The notes under the pieces were generated by a model that searched no databases, had not been told where the DNA came from, and saw only the letters and a list, made by a program, of their open reading frames with translations. Shown one piece after another: positions 47,233 through 57,524 of a DNA stretch of 64,000 bases. The first letter of the stretch is position 1. The number at the start of each line of letters is the position of its first letter. The stretch is from Ruminiclostridium herbifermentans. GTDB taxonomy: Bacteria; Bacillota; Clostridia; Acetivibrionales; DSM-1351. Made by a program: the position numbers and the translations under genes. The stretch is from assembly GCF_005473905.2 (NCBI RefSeq), contig NZ_CP061336.1, positions 2,410,501 through 2,474,500 of the forward strand. Reading direction: 5' to 3'.

Positions 47233-49848
47233 TTATGCATTCATCTTCCTCTGCAAATCGTACAAAATATTCATTGCATCAATAGGCGTTAATCTAGATA
47301 AGTCAATTTTCTTTATTTCCTCTAACACTTCATTATTCTGTGATGCTTTTGCCGCAGCTGCAAACAAGTCCATCTGACCCTCAAACTGCTTTTTTGTCTT
47401 ATGGTGTCTTCCATTTTTGTTAACATCAGCTGCGTCTAACTCAATTAGTATTTCTTTAGCTCTGTCTATTACTTCTAAAGGAACACCAGCAAGCCTTGCA
47501 ACCTGAATTCCATAGCTGCCGTCAGCACCGCCTCTGATAATCTTACGAAGAAATATAACATCCTCGCCCTTTTCCTTTACTGTAATGCAATAATTTTTAA
47601 TGCCAGATAGCTTCCCTTCCAGTTCAGTTAATTCATGGTAGTGGGTTGCAAAAAGTGTCCTGCACCCTAATTTTTCTTTGTTTACTATATATTCTATAAC
47701 AGCCCATGCAATACTGAGTCCATCAAAGGTGCTGGTTCCTCTTCCTATTTCATCAAGTATAAGCAGACTATTCTTAGTTGCATTCTTTAGAATATTTGCA
47801 ACTTCAGACATTTCAACCATAAATGTACTTTGACCAGAAGCCAAATCATCAGAAGCTCCTACTCTTGTAAATATTCTATCCACTAAACCTATTTTAGCAG
47901 TAGTTGCAGGCACAAAGCTTCCAATTTGTGCCATGAGCACAATTAAAGCTGTCTGTCTCATATAAGTGGACTTTCCTGCCATGTTTGGGCCTGTGATAAT
48001 GGCAAGTCTGTCATCTTCCTTATCTAGCACTGTGTCATTGGGCACAAAGCTACTTTTATCAACCATTTTTTCAACCACAGGATGCCTGCCGTCAACAATT
48101 TGTATTTCATCACCGTCAGTTACTTCAGGCATACAATAATTCTCTCTGTCTGCAACTTCGGCTAAGGATGCTAGTGCATCAAGCTCAGCTAATGCCTTTG
48201 CTGTCAATTTGATTCTTGTTATTTGGGCAGCTATAGCTTCTTTGATCTCAACAAATAAGTTGTATTCAAGCTGAACTATTTTTTCCTCTGCACCTAGAAT
48301 TGTTTCTTCTATCTCCTTTAACTCAGGAGTTATATATCTTTCACAGTTTGCAAGAGTTTGCTTGCGAATATACTCCGCTGGTACTAGCGAAAAATATGAT
48401 TTTGTTACTTCTATAAAATAACCAAAAACCTTATTAAATCCAACCTTAAGGTTCTTGATACCTGTCTTTTCTCTTTCAGCAGCTTCTATAGCAGCTATCC
48501 AGTCCTTACCTTGTGTAGATGCTGTTCTTAGCTTGTCCACTTCATCATTGTAGCCAGCTTTAATTATGCCACCCTCTTTAATTGTGATGGGCGGTTCGTC
48601 TATTATAGAAGCTTCTATCAAATTTCTGACATCATCAAGAGAATCTAATTGTTCAAAGCAGTATTTGTTATAAGGTGCTTCGAAATCCTTCAAAATATCC
48701 TTTATGTAAGGAATCTGATTTATTGAATTTTTAAGAGCAATCAGATCTCTGCAATTTACGCTGCCAAGTACTACTTTGCCCATTAGCCTCTCTATATCGT
48801 ATACTCTTTTCAAGAGTTCTCTGGTTTCAACACGTGCCATAAATTTATTCTTGAATTCATCAACTGCATTTAAGCGCAGCTTTATATCTTCTAAATTTAC
48901 AAGAGGCTGTTCAATCCATTTTCTAATAAGCCTACCGCCCATAGAAGTCATGGTTTTATCAAGCACCCACAGTAATGAACCCTTTTTTGACTTTTCTCTC
49001 ATGGTTTCAGTTAACTCTAAGTTTCTGCGTGTAGCAGCATCTAAAACCATATATTCCTCAATGTTGTATGAATTAAAATTCTGTATATGACTAAGACTTA
49101 CCTTTTGAGTTGTTACTAAGTATCTTAATAAAGCACCAGAAGCATTTACAGAAATATCATACTCGGTTAAATTCACTTTAAAATCAGTAAAATGGGACTT
49201 TAGAATTTCGTTTGATGATCCGTATTCAAACAAGCTGTCTTCCAATTCTGTTATGTATATATTAAATCTTACATTTATTTGGGCTAAAAATTCAGTATCC
49301 TTATTAAACTCACTGTTTACAACCAATTCAGAAGGTAAATATTTAGCTATTTCATCAAGAAGCTTGCCTTTGGTATTTCCCCAAGTAATTCTAGTAGCAT
49401 TAAATTCACCGGTAGTTATATCAACAGCAGCTATCCCATAAAAATTCCCATTTTTACATATTGACATAAGATAATTATTTTTTCTGTCATCAAGCATTGC
49501 AATATCTGTAACAGTACCTGGTGTTACTACCTTGATTACATCTCTTTTAACTAGACCCTTTGCAACAGAAGCATCTTCTACCTGTTCACATATAGCAACC
49601 TTAAAGCCCTTTGAAATAAGCCTTGCCACATAGCCATCTGCTGAATGAAAAGGGACACCGCACATGGGAGCCCTTTCATCTAAACCACAATCTTTTCCTG
49701 TCAAAGTTATTTCTAGTTCTCTTGATGCTATCTCTGCATCAGAAAAGAACATTTCATAGAAATCCCCTAACCGAAAAAATAAAATACAATCCTTATATTG
49801 TTCTTTTATATCAAGATACTGTTGCATCATCGGAGTAACAGTAGCCAT
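47233..49848 (-). CDS. mutS: DNA mismatch repair protein MutS
   Basis: Recognises mismatches and loops and recruits MutL. 871 residues from the ATG (MATVTPMMQQYLDIKEQY) with AGGTGG upstream; a 31-codon longer reading lacks a ribosome site. Mismatch-binding FFRLGDFYEMF (Phe-x-Glu) near residue 37; ATPase GPNMAGKSTYMRQ (about 620), DEIGRGTSTFDGLSIAWA and the ATHYHELTEL segment. Followed by mutL after 243 bases of family D repeat sequence. Confidence 0.97.
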   Translation of the reverse strand: MATVTPMMQQYLDIKEQYKDCILFFRLGDFYEMFFSDAEIASRELEITLTGKDCGLDERAPMCGVPFHSADGYVARLISKGFKVAICEQVEDASVAKGLVKRDVIKVVTPGTVTDIAMLDDRKNNYLMSICKNGNFYGIAAVDITTGEFNATRITWGNTKGKLLDEIAKYLPSELVVNSEFNKDTEFLAQINVRFNIYITELEDSLFEYGSSNEILKSHFTDFKVNLTEYDISVNASGALLRYLVTTQKVSLSHIQNFNSYNIEEYMVLDAATRRNLELTETMREKSKKGSLLWVLDKTMTSMGGRLIRKWIEQPLVNLEDIKLRLNAVDEFKNKFMARVETRELLKRVYDIERLMGKVVLGSVNCRDLIALKNSINQIPYIKDILKDFEAPYNKYCFEQLDSLDDVRNLIEASIIDEPPITIKEGGIIKAGYNDEVDKLRTASTQGKDWIAAIEAAEREKTGIKNLKVGFNKVFGYFIEVTKSYFSLVPAEYIRKQTLANCERYITPELKEIEETILGAEEKIVQLEYNLFVEIKEAIAAQITRIKLTAKALAELDALASLAEVADRENYCMPEVTDGDEIQIVDGRHPVVEKMVDKSSFVPNDTVLDKEDDRLAIITGPNMAGKSTYMRQTALIVLMAQIGSFVPATTAKIGLVDRIFTRVGASDDLASGQSTFMVEMSEVANILKNATKNSLLILDEIGRGTSTFDGLSIAWAVIEYIVNKEKLGCRTLFATHYHELTELEGKLSGIKNYCITVKEKGEDVIFLRKIIRGGADGSYGIQVARLAGVPLEVIDRAKEILIELDAADVNKNGRHHKTKKQFEGQMDLFAAAAKASQNNEVLEEIKKIDLSRLTPIDAMNILYDLQRKMNA

Positions 49849-49927
49849 AAAACCCCACCTATCTCGTAAAGTATATGATGTAATGAGAATTTTTTTAAAC
49901 AGTAAAATTTTATTTTGATTCTTGGCG

Positions 49928-50040
49928 TTATAATGAGGCAAAAAATGTACTACACTTTATAAGTGATAAATACCGTTTTGCTTCAGTCGACGAGAATATC
50001 TCCGTAGCTCATTGAAACACCACTTGAGTAATTATTTTTC
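49928..50040. repeat. Family D copy upstream of mutS, D4 (inverted)
   Basis: Minus-strand reading gives AATTACTCAAGTGGTGTTTC, CAATGAGCTACGGAGATATTCTC and ends TTTTTTGCCTCATTATAAC, parallel to D2 with diverged centre. Confidence 0.62.
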
Positions 50041-50130
50041 TTAATTCGAAAAATTTCATCGAAAATTTTCATCTAAAAAATTCATCGAAAATTTCAATCG
50101 AAAACTCAATTTTGAATTAAGGTGCTTTTA

Positions 50131-50517
50131 TTAACCTTTACAGCCGCCACCACAGGTTTTGCATTTATCATCTGTGCAGCCACTTTCACCTGTTATTGAG
50201 TAGACAATAATATCATTTACTTTTTTCATTAATGCCTCTAAATTTGCCTTTGAAACAAGATAATTATTAGTTATTTCATAATCATTAATTTCCTGCTGCT
50301 TTTCCAATAATTTTATTTTAGCTTTGTCAATTGCCTCTGCTCCTGCGTTTTCACGTGTAGCCTTAACCATTTCTATTTGAAGCTGCTTATATTCCTTCAT
50401 AAGTTTATTTGACTTTTCGTCTGCTTTCATTGCCGCTTCAGCGCTGTTATATGCTTTCATTTCCTTTGACTCTGCCATCATTAATCCAAGTTCTCTTGCC
50501 TTTTCTGTAATATCCAT
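50131..50517 (-). CDS. YlbF/YmcA-family protein with Cys-rich tail
   Basis: 128 residues, mostly coiled helices (EAAMKADEKSNKLMKEYKQLQIEMVKA), with a C-terminal CTDDKCKTCGGGCKG. In Bacillus the YlbF, YmcA and YaaT proteins form the Fe-S Ric/Y-complex that affects mRNA maturation, competence and sporulation; the cysteine tail would suit cluster binding. It lies downstream of miaB, the place of ymcA in Bacillus. The start is the ATG eight bases after AAAGG. Which paralogue it is remains open. Confidence 0.85.
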   Translation of the reverse strand: MDITEKARELGLMMAESKEMKAYNSAEAAMKADEKSNKLMKEYKQLQIEMVKATRENAGAEAIDKAKIKLLEKQQEINDYEITNNYLVSKANLEALMKKVNDIIVYSITGESGCTDDKCKTCGGGCKG

Positions 50518-50832
50518 TATGATCACCTTTCTATTTCCATTTTAAGGATTATTTTTATTATTCTTATATTATTAATTCAACTTTACATTGATAAGTTTAA
50601 CACCTACGCTTTTTAAGCTGATATTAACTTTAATATTTTATGAAAATACTTCATAAACTTCGTACATAGTTCTATATGTTGAATAAGTCAAATTTCCATA
50701 TAGACAATATTATTTCAAACTGAACTTTACTTATAAGTTACTCCTTTGAAAGCCAATTGATTCTTTAAAAAATTGAAATTTAACATTGAACAGTTATTTC
50801 AATATATTCTTATTTAAAATAATCTTTTTTAA
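50518..50832. other. Gap between miaB and the YlbF-family gene
   Basis: 315 AT-rich bases; no ORF, repeat family member or convincing terminator was recognised. Confidence 0.4.
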
Positions 50833-52266
50833 CTAATCAAGGGTTCCATTTAACGACCATGTCTGTATTCCATCAATTCTGACCTTTATCAGCTTTCCAA
50901 CTAAATCAGGACTTCCTTTAAAATTAACAATTTTATTTTGTCTTGTTCTGCCAGTATAAGTGGTTTTGCTGTTTTTACTAAGCCCCTCTACAAGTACTTC
51001 CACTTCTTTTCCCAGAAGTTCATTATTAATCTGAAGACTTATGGAATTTTGTAACTCCAATAATCTATCAAATCTATCTTTCATAACCTCTTCAGGAACT
51101 TGATTTGGATTCTTTGCTGCCGGCGTACCAGTCCTCTTTGAGTATAGGAAAGTATATGCCATATCATATTTTGCCTTAGAAACAACATCTAATGTTTCTG
51201 CAAAGTCCTCTTCAGTTTCGCCAGGAAATCCAACTATAATATCAGTAGTCAAGCCAATATCAGGTATATGCTCTTTAACCTTTGCAATTAAACTCAAATA
51301 CTGTTCTTTTGAATATTTTCTATTCATGTCCTCAAGAATTTTAGAACTTCCAGCCTGAACAGGCAAATGTAAATGCTCGCAAACCTTTTCACAGTCACGA
51401 ATGGCATAAATCAAATCATCTGATAAGTCTTTAGGATGAGAAGTCATAAATCTGATTCGTTCGATACCATCAATTTTATTTAACTCCCTTAATAGGTTGG
51501 CAAAGGTGTAATCTCCTTCTAAATCCTTACCATAGGAATTTACATTTTGACCTAATAAAGTTATTTCTTTACATCCATCCTCAGCCAATTTTATTACTTC
51601 GTTTCTTATTTCATCAATTCCCCTGCTGCGTTCTCTTCCTCTGACATATGGCACAATACAATAGGAGCAGAAATTATTACAGCCATACATAACAGTTACC
51701 CAAGCTTTGAGTTTATCTTTTCTGCTAATAGGCATGTTTTCAGCAATTGAACCTGTTGAATCCCAAACATCAATAACCATTTTATCAGACGCAATTGCAG
51801 TATTGAGTAATTCAGGAAGTTTATATAAATTGTGTGTGCCGAATATTATGTCAACATGTCGGTACACCTTTTTTATATGCGCAACAACTTCTGGCTGCTG
51901 CATCATACAGCCGCATATAGCAATAATAAGATTTGGATTTACTTCTTTCAACTTTTTTAAAGCTCCTAGATGTCCATAAACCTTTTGCTCGGCATTTTCG
52001 CGAACACAACAAGTGTTGAATATAATTAAGTCACTGTCTGAACGATCATCACATTCAGAATATCCCATTTCGGAAAGCATTCCTGCAAGACGTTCCGAAT
52101 CATTTTCATTCATTTGACAACCAAAAGTTTCAATGTTGTATCTAATTGGTTTACCTAACTTTATAGTTAAATCTTGTACATATTGCTTAATAGCTTCTAT
52201 ATATTTGTACTGCGCGTTAATTTCTTCTGCAGATACTTTTGTTGTAACTCTTTTTCCTTCGCTCAA
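50833..52266 (-). CDS. miaB: tRNA-2-methylthio-N6-dimethylallyladenosine synthase
   Basis: Radical-SAM methylthiotransferase acting on i6A37 of tRNA, the product of MiaA. 477 residues: UPF0004 domain with [15 protein letters not shown] (about 47) and two further conserved cysteines ([18 protein letters not shown]), radical-SAM [15 protein letters not shown] (about 195), and a C-terminal TRAM domain (about 410-475). The start is TTG seven bases after GGAGG. Confidence 0.96.
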   Translation of the reverse strand: MSEGKRVTTKVSAEEINAQYKYIEAIKQYVQDLTIKLGKPIRYNIETFGCQMNENDSERLAGMLSEMGYSECDDRSDSDLIIFNTCCVRENAEQKVYGHLGALKKLKEVNPNLIIAICGCMMQQPEVVAHIKKVYRHVDIIFGTHNLYKLPELLNTAIASDKMVIDVWDSTGSIAENMPISRKDKLKAWVTVMYGCNNFCSYCIVPYVRGRERSRGIDEIRNEVIKLAEDGCKEITLLGQNVNSYGKDLEGDYTFANLLRELNKIDGIERIRFMTSHPKDLSDDLIYAIRDCEKVCEHLHLPVQAGSSKILEDMNRKYSKEQYLSLIAKVKEHIPDIGLTTDIIVGFPGETEEDFAETLDVVSKAKYDMAYTFLYSKRTGTPAAKNPNQVPEEVMKDRFDRLLELQNSISLQINNELLGKEVEVLVEGLSKNSKTTYTGRTRQNKIVNFKGSPDLVGKLIKVRIDGIQTWSLNGTLD

Positions 52267-52321
52267 AACTATTCCTCCATAGTTTAACGTTAATTAAATA
52301 ATATCATAACATACAGAAGCT

Positions 52322-52339
52322 ATTATAACATAAAATCAT
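52322..52339 (-). promoter_or_regulatory. Extended -10 promoter of miaB
   Basis: Minus-strand TATGTTATAAT (TGnTATAAT type), about 55 bases before the miaB start; the -35 is weak. Confidence 0.5.
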
Positions 52340-52482
52340 GTAATTTAAATATTATTATTATTTTACCAACTTAATTTAATATATTAATAAAAATCCTCTA
52401 AAAAATACCCAATATATGTAAATGGGATAATTTTTATCCTTTCTTGCGCACTTAACACATAATGGGATTGAGTTGACTTTCT

Positions 52483-52992
52483 TTATAAATACATTTTATA
52501 TTTTTCTAAAAGAACCTCAACTCCAGCATATACAAAAGTACTTACCTCATTGGTAGTAAGAAATCCATATTTTTTATAAAAGTTAACAGCTCTATAGTTT
52601 TCTTTAATAACCCATAAATAGCAGCTTTTGCAGCCATGCTGCTTTAACCTGTTTATTGCAAATCTGGTCAATTCATAACCTTGCTTTTTCGACCAGTATT
52701 CAGGTAATACATACAATGAAATAATCTCGCCTTCATCACAATTTGGGCAATCTAGCTTTGTCATTTCTTTTCCATAGCTAATTGTACCAGTAATCCTTCC
52801 ATCTTGCTCAAAAACTGCAGCTTCATGAATATTATGTTCAATTACTCTTGTAAATAGTTCTACCCAGCCGTCATCTGAAATATTATTAAGATATTCTATT
52901 GGAATAAATTTATCATATGCGCCTTTCCATGTTCTAGCATGTACATAGCTCATTGCTTCTACATCGTGAATACTTGCTAAACGTACGCCCAT
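52483..52992 (-). CDS. GNAT-family N-acetyltransferase
   Basis: Acetyl-CoA-dependent acetyltransferase of unknown substrate, 169 residues from the ATG beginning MGVRLASIHDVEAM, which has GAGGGG upstream; a longer reading of 46 residues has no ribosome site. Core: IISLYVLPEYWSKKQGYELTRFAI (acetyl-CoA motif A, about 90) and LWVIKENYRAVNFYKKYGF (motif B, about 122). CPNCDEG just before motif A is an extra Cys pair. Monocistronic by position. Confidence 0.87.
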   Translation of the reverse strand: MGVRLASIHDVEAMSYVHARTWKGAYDKFIPIEYLNNISDDGWVELFTRVIEHNIHEAAVFEQDGRITGTISYGKEMTKLDCPNCDEGEIISLYVLPEYWSKKQGYELTRFAINRLKQHGCKSCYLWVIKENYRAVNFYKKYGFLTTNEVSTFVYAGVEVLLEKYKMYL

Positions 52993-53508
52993 AGTTATTT
53001 CACCCCTCAATACTCCATCTGTTGTTAAACTTATCAGACAATAAAGGTAATATTTATTAAAGTATATATATTTTAACATTAGTTTCATATTGTTCCTAGT
53101 TAAAATATATTTGCTTTTAATTATTATCAATCTACGATTACTATTTCGCTTTATAAATTAACTCATAACAGAATTGGATTTATTTTCTTTTTGGTATATA
53201 ATTATTTCTATCCTATTTCTAACCTCAATGCTTTTAATTATAAATTATTATTTGGAGTAATTTATAAGACATTCAATTTAATTGGTTTAAATCATTTTAC
53301 TAATTTATTTTGAACAGAGTTTTTAGGAGTACGTCGTAATACTTGCTAGGCGAGTACAACTTAGTAAAATGGGATAAAATGTGACCGCCAGCAATTATCA
53401 TGGCCGTATTTTAGTACTGCCTTAAATTAACCATTGACACGATAGATTTATTATATGAATCGAGTTGTGTTACTTATAATATTAATAATAAATTATAAGG
53501 AGAAAACT
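52993..53508. other. Divergent gap with a possible degenerate family B end
   Basis: No gene is supported. Near 53325-53450 there are a small hairpin TACTTGCTAGGCGAGTA and the block AACCATTGACACGATAGATT, which resembles the sequence following family B copies at 21.6 and 43.46 kb. The rest is AT-rich. Confidence 0.4.
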
Positions 53509-53946
53509 ATGGAAAAAGATATTAAAAAGTTCTTTGAAAAAGACAGATTTGCTCATTATGTTGGAATTGAACTTGTAAAAGTCGAATCAGGCTATGCTGT
53601 TACCAGCCTAAAATTAGAAGATAAACATTTGAATGGCATGAATTCTGTTCAAGGAGGTGCTATATTTACTTTGGCAGATTTTGCTTTTGCCGCAGCAACA
53701 AACTCTAATGGACTTGCTACTGTAGGAATCAATTGCAGTATCACTTACTTTAAGGCTCCACAAGGAAAAGTTATTACAGCCTATGCTAAAGAGACCTCTG
53801 CTGAAAAGAAAATTTGCGGCTGCGATGTTGAGGTTCTAGATGAGGATGGAACACTTGTAGCAAAATTTAGCGGAACTGGATATAGAATTAATAAAACTAT
53901 TGATTTTAAAGAAGGAACATTAAAAAATATTGCTTCTAAAAGCTGA
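53509..53946 (+). CDS. PaaI-type hotdog thioesterase
   Basis: Predicted acyl-CoA thioesterase, 145 residues; substrate unknown. HLNGMNSVQGGAIFTLADFAFAAATN (about 42-67) is the hotdog active-site helix with its GG turn; the catalytic-acid position (Asp in LADF) is present. The start is the ATG six bases after AAGGAG; an upstream in-frame ATG 18 codons earlier has no ribosome site. Convergent with ylzJ. Confidence 0.88.
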   Translation: MEKDIKKFFEKDRFAHYVGIELVKVESGYAVTSLKLEDKHLNGMNSVQGGAIFTLADFAFAAATNSNGLATVGINCSITYFKAPQGKVITAYAKETSAEKKICGCDVEVLDEDGTLVAKFSGTGYRINKTIDFKEGTLKNIASKS

Positions 53947-54467
53947 AGCTTCCCACGACAAATCGGTGGAAATAATATGTTTAAGCAATGGTGGAATTTT
54001 TCAGCTAAGCAAAGTATGAATATCCTTTACAATTAGGTCAGTTTTCTATGAATCTATTCCCTCAAACAATGCTCTAAAAAGTAACAAATGCTTGTAAAAT
54101 TATTAGTTCCACTATAGTTGTCCCGTCCCTTCGGATACTTATAGTGGAACTTTTTTTCTTCTAATGATGCTTCTCCATTACTCTTTACTAATACTCTATT
54201 CCATAGTAAAGAATCTGTTTGAATTTAATAGTTTCAAGTAAAATTTATTACTAATATTTTTTAGTAACAAACAAATAAATACCTTTCTTCAAATAATCAA
54301 ATATTATAACCACATACTACCAAGGTATTGCAAAAACTAGTTACCTCACTGATTTAATATCAAACAATTACAAAAGCATGTAATAGTTTTTTGATAGTAG
54401 TTATCCTCAAAATTTAATATAATATTGATAAATTAAAGTTCTTCATGCTATGTTAAATAACTGATGT
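53947..54467. other. Convergent gap with terminator
   Basis: Holds the terminator at 54105-54158; the rest is AT-rich with no supported gene or repeat. Confidence 0.5.
54105..54158. terminator. Terminator between the thioesterase and ylzJ
   Basis: AGTTCCACTATA / TATAGTGGAACT stem followed by TTTTTTT on the plus strand. Confidence 0.87.
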
Positions 54468-54695
54468 TTAGGGATTATACTGTACTGTAGAGCCAGGCTG
54501 CAACTTAGGATTTAGAAAGTCTTTAGGATTTGTACTCAATATTCTCTCTATCCTTAATTCTGAATTATTTGTCCTAGAAACCTGTACCATGACTCCATCA
54601 ACATTCATTTCACAAAAGTTAGTATTTGTAGAAAGTCCATCAATACCTCGGTCTCCAAAAACAAAACTTGTATCATAAATAGAATAAAATATCAT
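54468..54695 (-). CDS. ylzJ: YlzJ-like protein
   Basis: 75 residues, function unknown. [12 protein letters not shown] at the start, [29 protein letters not shown] in the middle, and position directly after tepA (4-base ATGA overlap) match YlzJ of Bacillus and other spore formers. Confidence 0.8.
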   Translation of the reverse strand: MIFYSIYDTSFVFGDRGIDGLSTNTNFCEMNVDGVMVQVSRTNNSELRIERILSTNPKDFLNPKLQPGSTVQYNP

Positions 54696-55435
54696 TGTAT
54701 AAGACCTCCTGAAGTAGAATCGGCCTTTTTCTTTTTATTTTCTTCTATTAGTTCATTAAGTTTTGCAATTGCATCTGACAAACCGCCAACAGCATCAATT
54801 AAGCCCGTTTGAACAGCTTCCTCACCAAACAAAACAACACCAACATCATTGGCTAATTCTCCTGTTTTTAGCATAAGTTCCTTAAATTTTTCTTTTGTAA
54901 TCTTTGAATGACTGCATACAAACTTGACAACTCTCTCCTGCATCTTATTAAAATACTCGTATGTTTGAGGAACTCCTATAACCATGCCATTAAGCCTAAT
55001 AGGATGTATTGTCATCGTTGCTGAACTTGCTATAAAACAGTAATCAGCTGAAACTGCCATAGGAACTCCGATACTGTGTCCACCACCTAATACTATAGAA
55101 ACTGTAGGCTTAGATAAACTTGCTATCATTTCTGATATTGCCAGCCCTGCCTCAACATCTCCCCCCACAGTATTTAGTACCAATAATAAACCTTCAATTT
55201 GCTTACTTTCTTCAATAGCAACCAGCTGAGGAATAACATGCTCATACTTTGTAGTCTTATTATGTGGTGGCAAAAGAATATGTCCTTCAATTTGTCCTAT
55301 TATAGACAAACAATGTATATTACTTTCTTCATGAGGTAAATTTGTTGTACCTAATTCCTTTATTTGTTCAATTTCACTATTTTCTTTTTCATTTTCTTCA
55401 TGCTGTGTATCTGATGTTTGTATATTATTATTCAA
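54692..55435 (-). CDS. tepA: ClpP-like protease TepA (translocation-enhancing protein)
   Basis: 247 residues. ClpP/crotonase-like fold: [34 protein letters not shown] (about 68-101), [21 protein letters not shown] with the candidate nucleophile Ser (about 119), and [13 protein letters not shown]. In Bacillus, TepA is linked to sporulation and processing of spore proteins and lies beside ylzJ as here. The start codon is TTG with GAGG eleven bases upstream. Confidence 0.9.
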   Translation of the reverse strand: MNNNIQTSDTQHEENEKENSEIEQIKELGTTNLPHEESNIHCLSIIGQIEGHILLPPHNKTTKYEHVIPQLVAIEESKQIEGLLLVLNTVGGDVEAGLAISEMIASLSKPTVSIVLGGGHSIGVPMAVSADYCFIASSATMTIHPIRLNGMVIGVPQTYEYFNKMQERVVKFVCSHSKITKEKFKELMLKTGELANDVGVVLFGEEAVQTGLIDAVGGLSDAIAKLNELIEENKKKKADSTSGGLIQ

Positions 55436-55843
55436 TTTATTTGTACCTCTTTTTTATTTTTTATAGTTATTTATCTTATTAAAATTTTGCTTTTATATTA
55501 TGCTACTAAGGTTACTTTGCTATTCAAGTTGAACTATATACAAAGTAATGTTAGCTAAAAATGATATCAATGCTTGATTTTCTGCTATAATGTATATCAA
55601 AATATAAATCTTAAAAGTAATAGCATTTCATTATATTAGTATATATTTTTTATCAAAATAAATACACAAAAGACATGTTAAAAATACTTATTTTAATTAT
55701 GATATCATTACAAAATTACACGATTTCCACTAAAGCAAATAGTTCTTCCAATAAAAATAGCCTATATTCTTAAATACATATATTACATGTGTATTAGATA
55801 TAAGCTTTTTATTTAATCTAAAACAATTTAAAATTATTAATTA
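55436..55843. other. Gap between spoVFB and tepA
   Basis: About 400 bases of very AT-rich sequence (long A/T runs); no gene, terminator or member of families A-D was recognised. In Bacillus, asd, dapG and dapA occupy this place; they are absent. Confidence 0.5.
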
Positions 55844-56434
55844 TTAGATATTTTTACCAATAAGTACTGGCTGCATTTGAATACTTTGTAATGCATTTTG
55901 AACTGCAAACAAAATCTGATCAAAATCTGCAACTAAAGAGGTACATTTTTTTATTGGATCATCCTGACCAAATGGAACCATATATATATTTTTCATATTA
56001 AGTAAAGTTCCTATATTTTTAGCATTTGCGCCTAACCCGTCATTTGTTGAAACTGCTACAACAACAGGACGCATATTTCTTAAGTGTGCTTTACATGCCA
56101 TAGTAACTGGTCCATCTGTTATTGCATTTGCTATTTTGGCTATAGTATTACCTGTGCATGGTGCAATTACTAATATATCTAGTAAACCTTTAGGACCTAT
56201 TGGCTCAGCCTCAACAATTGAATTAATAGGTTTCTTGCCAGTTATTTGTATTAATTTTTTTTTCAAATCTTCTGCTGTTCCAAATCTTGTATCAAATTTA
56301 TCTACAGATTCAGAAATAATAGGTACGACATCTGCACCTTCTTTTACTAAAACTTCAATTTGTGGAATCACTTTAGAAAAGGTGCAAAATGAACCTGTAA
56401 TTGCAAATCCAACTCTTACTCCTTCAAGTAGCAT
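55844..56434 (-). CDS. spoVFB: Dipicolinate synthase subunit B
   Basis: Flavoprotein-like subunit of dipicolinic acid synthase, 196 residues: VGFAITGSFCTFSKVIPQ at the start, DILVIAPCTGNTIAKIANAITDGPVTMACKAHLR (about 88-121), RPVVVAVSTNDGLGANAKNI. Dipicolinate is the main small molecule of the spore core. The start lies two bases after the spoVFA stop, and its ribosome site is inside the end of spoVFA. Expected in the mother cell under late sigma factors. Confidence 0.95.
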   Translation of the reverse strand: MLLEGVRVGFAITGSFCTFSKVIPQIEVLVKEGADVVPIISESVDKFDTRFGTAEDLKKKLIQITGKKPINSIVEAEPIGPKGLLDILVIAPCTGNTIAKIANAITDGPVTMACKAHLRNMRPVVVAVSTNDGLGANAKNIGTLLNMKNIYMVPFGQDDPIKKCTSLVADFDQILFAVQNALQSIQMQPVLIGKNI

Positions 56435-56436
56435 TG

Positions 56437-57309
56437 CTATACCCCCAACTCTTCGATAATATTGTAAGCGGTGTCCTTAATAAATTCTGCAGCTGTTACA
56501 GGAGCAACTTTACCTGGAAGTGAGAGCGCCCATATTGCTTTTAAGCCAAGTTCCTTAGCTTTTTCAAAATCTACCCCACCTGGTTTTGAAGCTAAATCTA
56601 TAATTAAACAATTAGGGTTTAAAGCTTTTAATATTTCATTATTTAATATAATAGATGGTATAGTATTGAAAAGAACATTTATTGATTTAACAGTATTAGC
56701 TAACTCACTTAATAGTACTGGCTTATAGCCATAGTTTCTTATCCAGGCCAAATCAGAGTATTTTCTTGCTTCTACATATACATTTGCCCCCATTCCTGTT
56801 AGTACTTTAGCTAAAGTTTTGCCTATTCTGCCAAAGCCAAGTATTAGAGCATTGCTATTATGTAAAGTAGTGGGCATTTCTTCTAATGCGATTTGAATTG
56901 CTCCCTCTGCTGTTGGAATTGCATTTAACACTGCCATTTCTTCTCTTTCCAATAAATCAACTGTATAAACATTATAAACCTGTGCCATATGGCTGATTTT
57001 CTCACTTATTCGTCCAGCTATAAACAATTGGTTCTTGTTTATACATTTAAATACTTCGTTAATATATATTTTATCCGTATGAAATGGTGCATTTATAAAT
57101 ACATTATCATTTGAAAATGGTATAGGTCCAATTACAACATCAGTATCGTTAATTGCATCCGAAATAGTATTACTTTGTTTTAATTTTATTTCGAAGCCTG
57201 CATTACTAAAGCCATATATATTAACAGATTTGCCTTCAGCAGCAATCAACTCAGCCAATTTTACACTTCTTAAGTCTCCACCTATAATGCTAAATTTTTT
57301 GTCTCCCAC
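56437..57309 (-). CDS. spoVFA: Dipicolinate synthase subunit A
   Basis: Oxidoreductase-like subunit, 290 residues: N-terminal SIIGGDLRSVKLAELIAAEG, TAEGAIQIALEEMPTTLH (about 132) and the NAD(P)-binding ALILGFGRIGKTLAKVL (about 153), then LIIDLASKPGGVDFEKAKELG. The start is GTG after GGAGGAC. Upstream lies the family D tandem array; a clear sigma-K promoter was not identified. Confidence 0.95.
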   Translation of the reverse strand: MGDKKFSIIGGDLRSVKLAELIAAEGKSVNIYGFSNAGFEIKLKQSNTISDAINDTDVVIGPIPFSNDNVFINAPFHTDKIYINEVFKCINKNQLFIAGRISEKISHMAQVYNVYTVDLLEREEMAVLNAIPTAEGAIQIALEEMPTTLHNSNALILGFGRIGKTLAKVLTGMGANVYVEARKYSDLAWIRNYGYKPVLLSELANTVKSINVLFNTIPSIILNNEILKALNPNCLIIDLASKPGGVDFEKAKELGLKAIWALSLPGKVAPVTAAEFIKDTAYNIIEELGV

Positions 57310-57524
57310 TTAAAGTCCTCCTCATCTTATAATTTGCTCTAGAAAATTTGCTTCGCTCAGTGCTTTAGTATAACCTCAATTTCTTAGTTGGTTTGGAACC
57401 AATCCAATTTCCTTTCGTATAAACGTTTTGTGTTTGCCCTGCTCCATTCTTAATGCTATTCACTCTTTGTAAATAATGCAAAATAGTAATTTTTCGAATA
57501 GTAAAAAAATTTCATTACATATGT

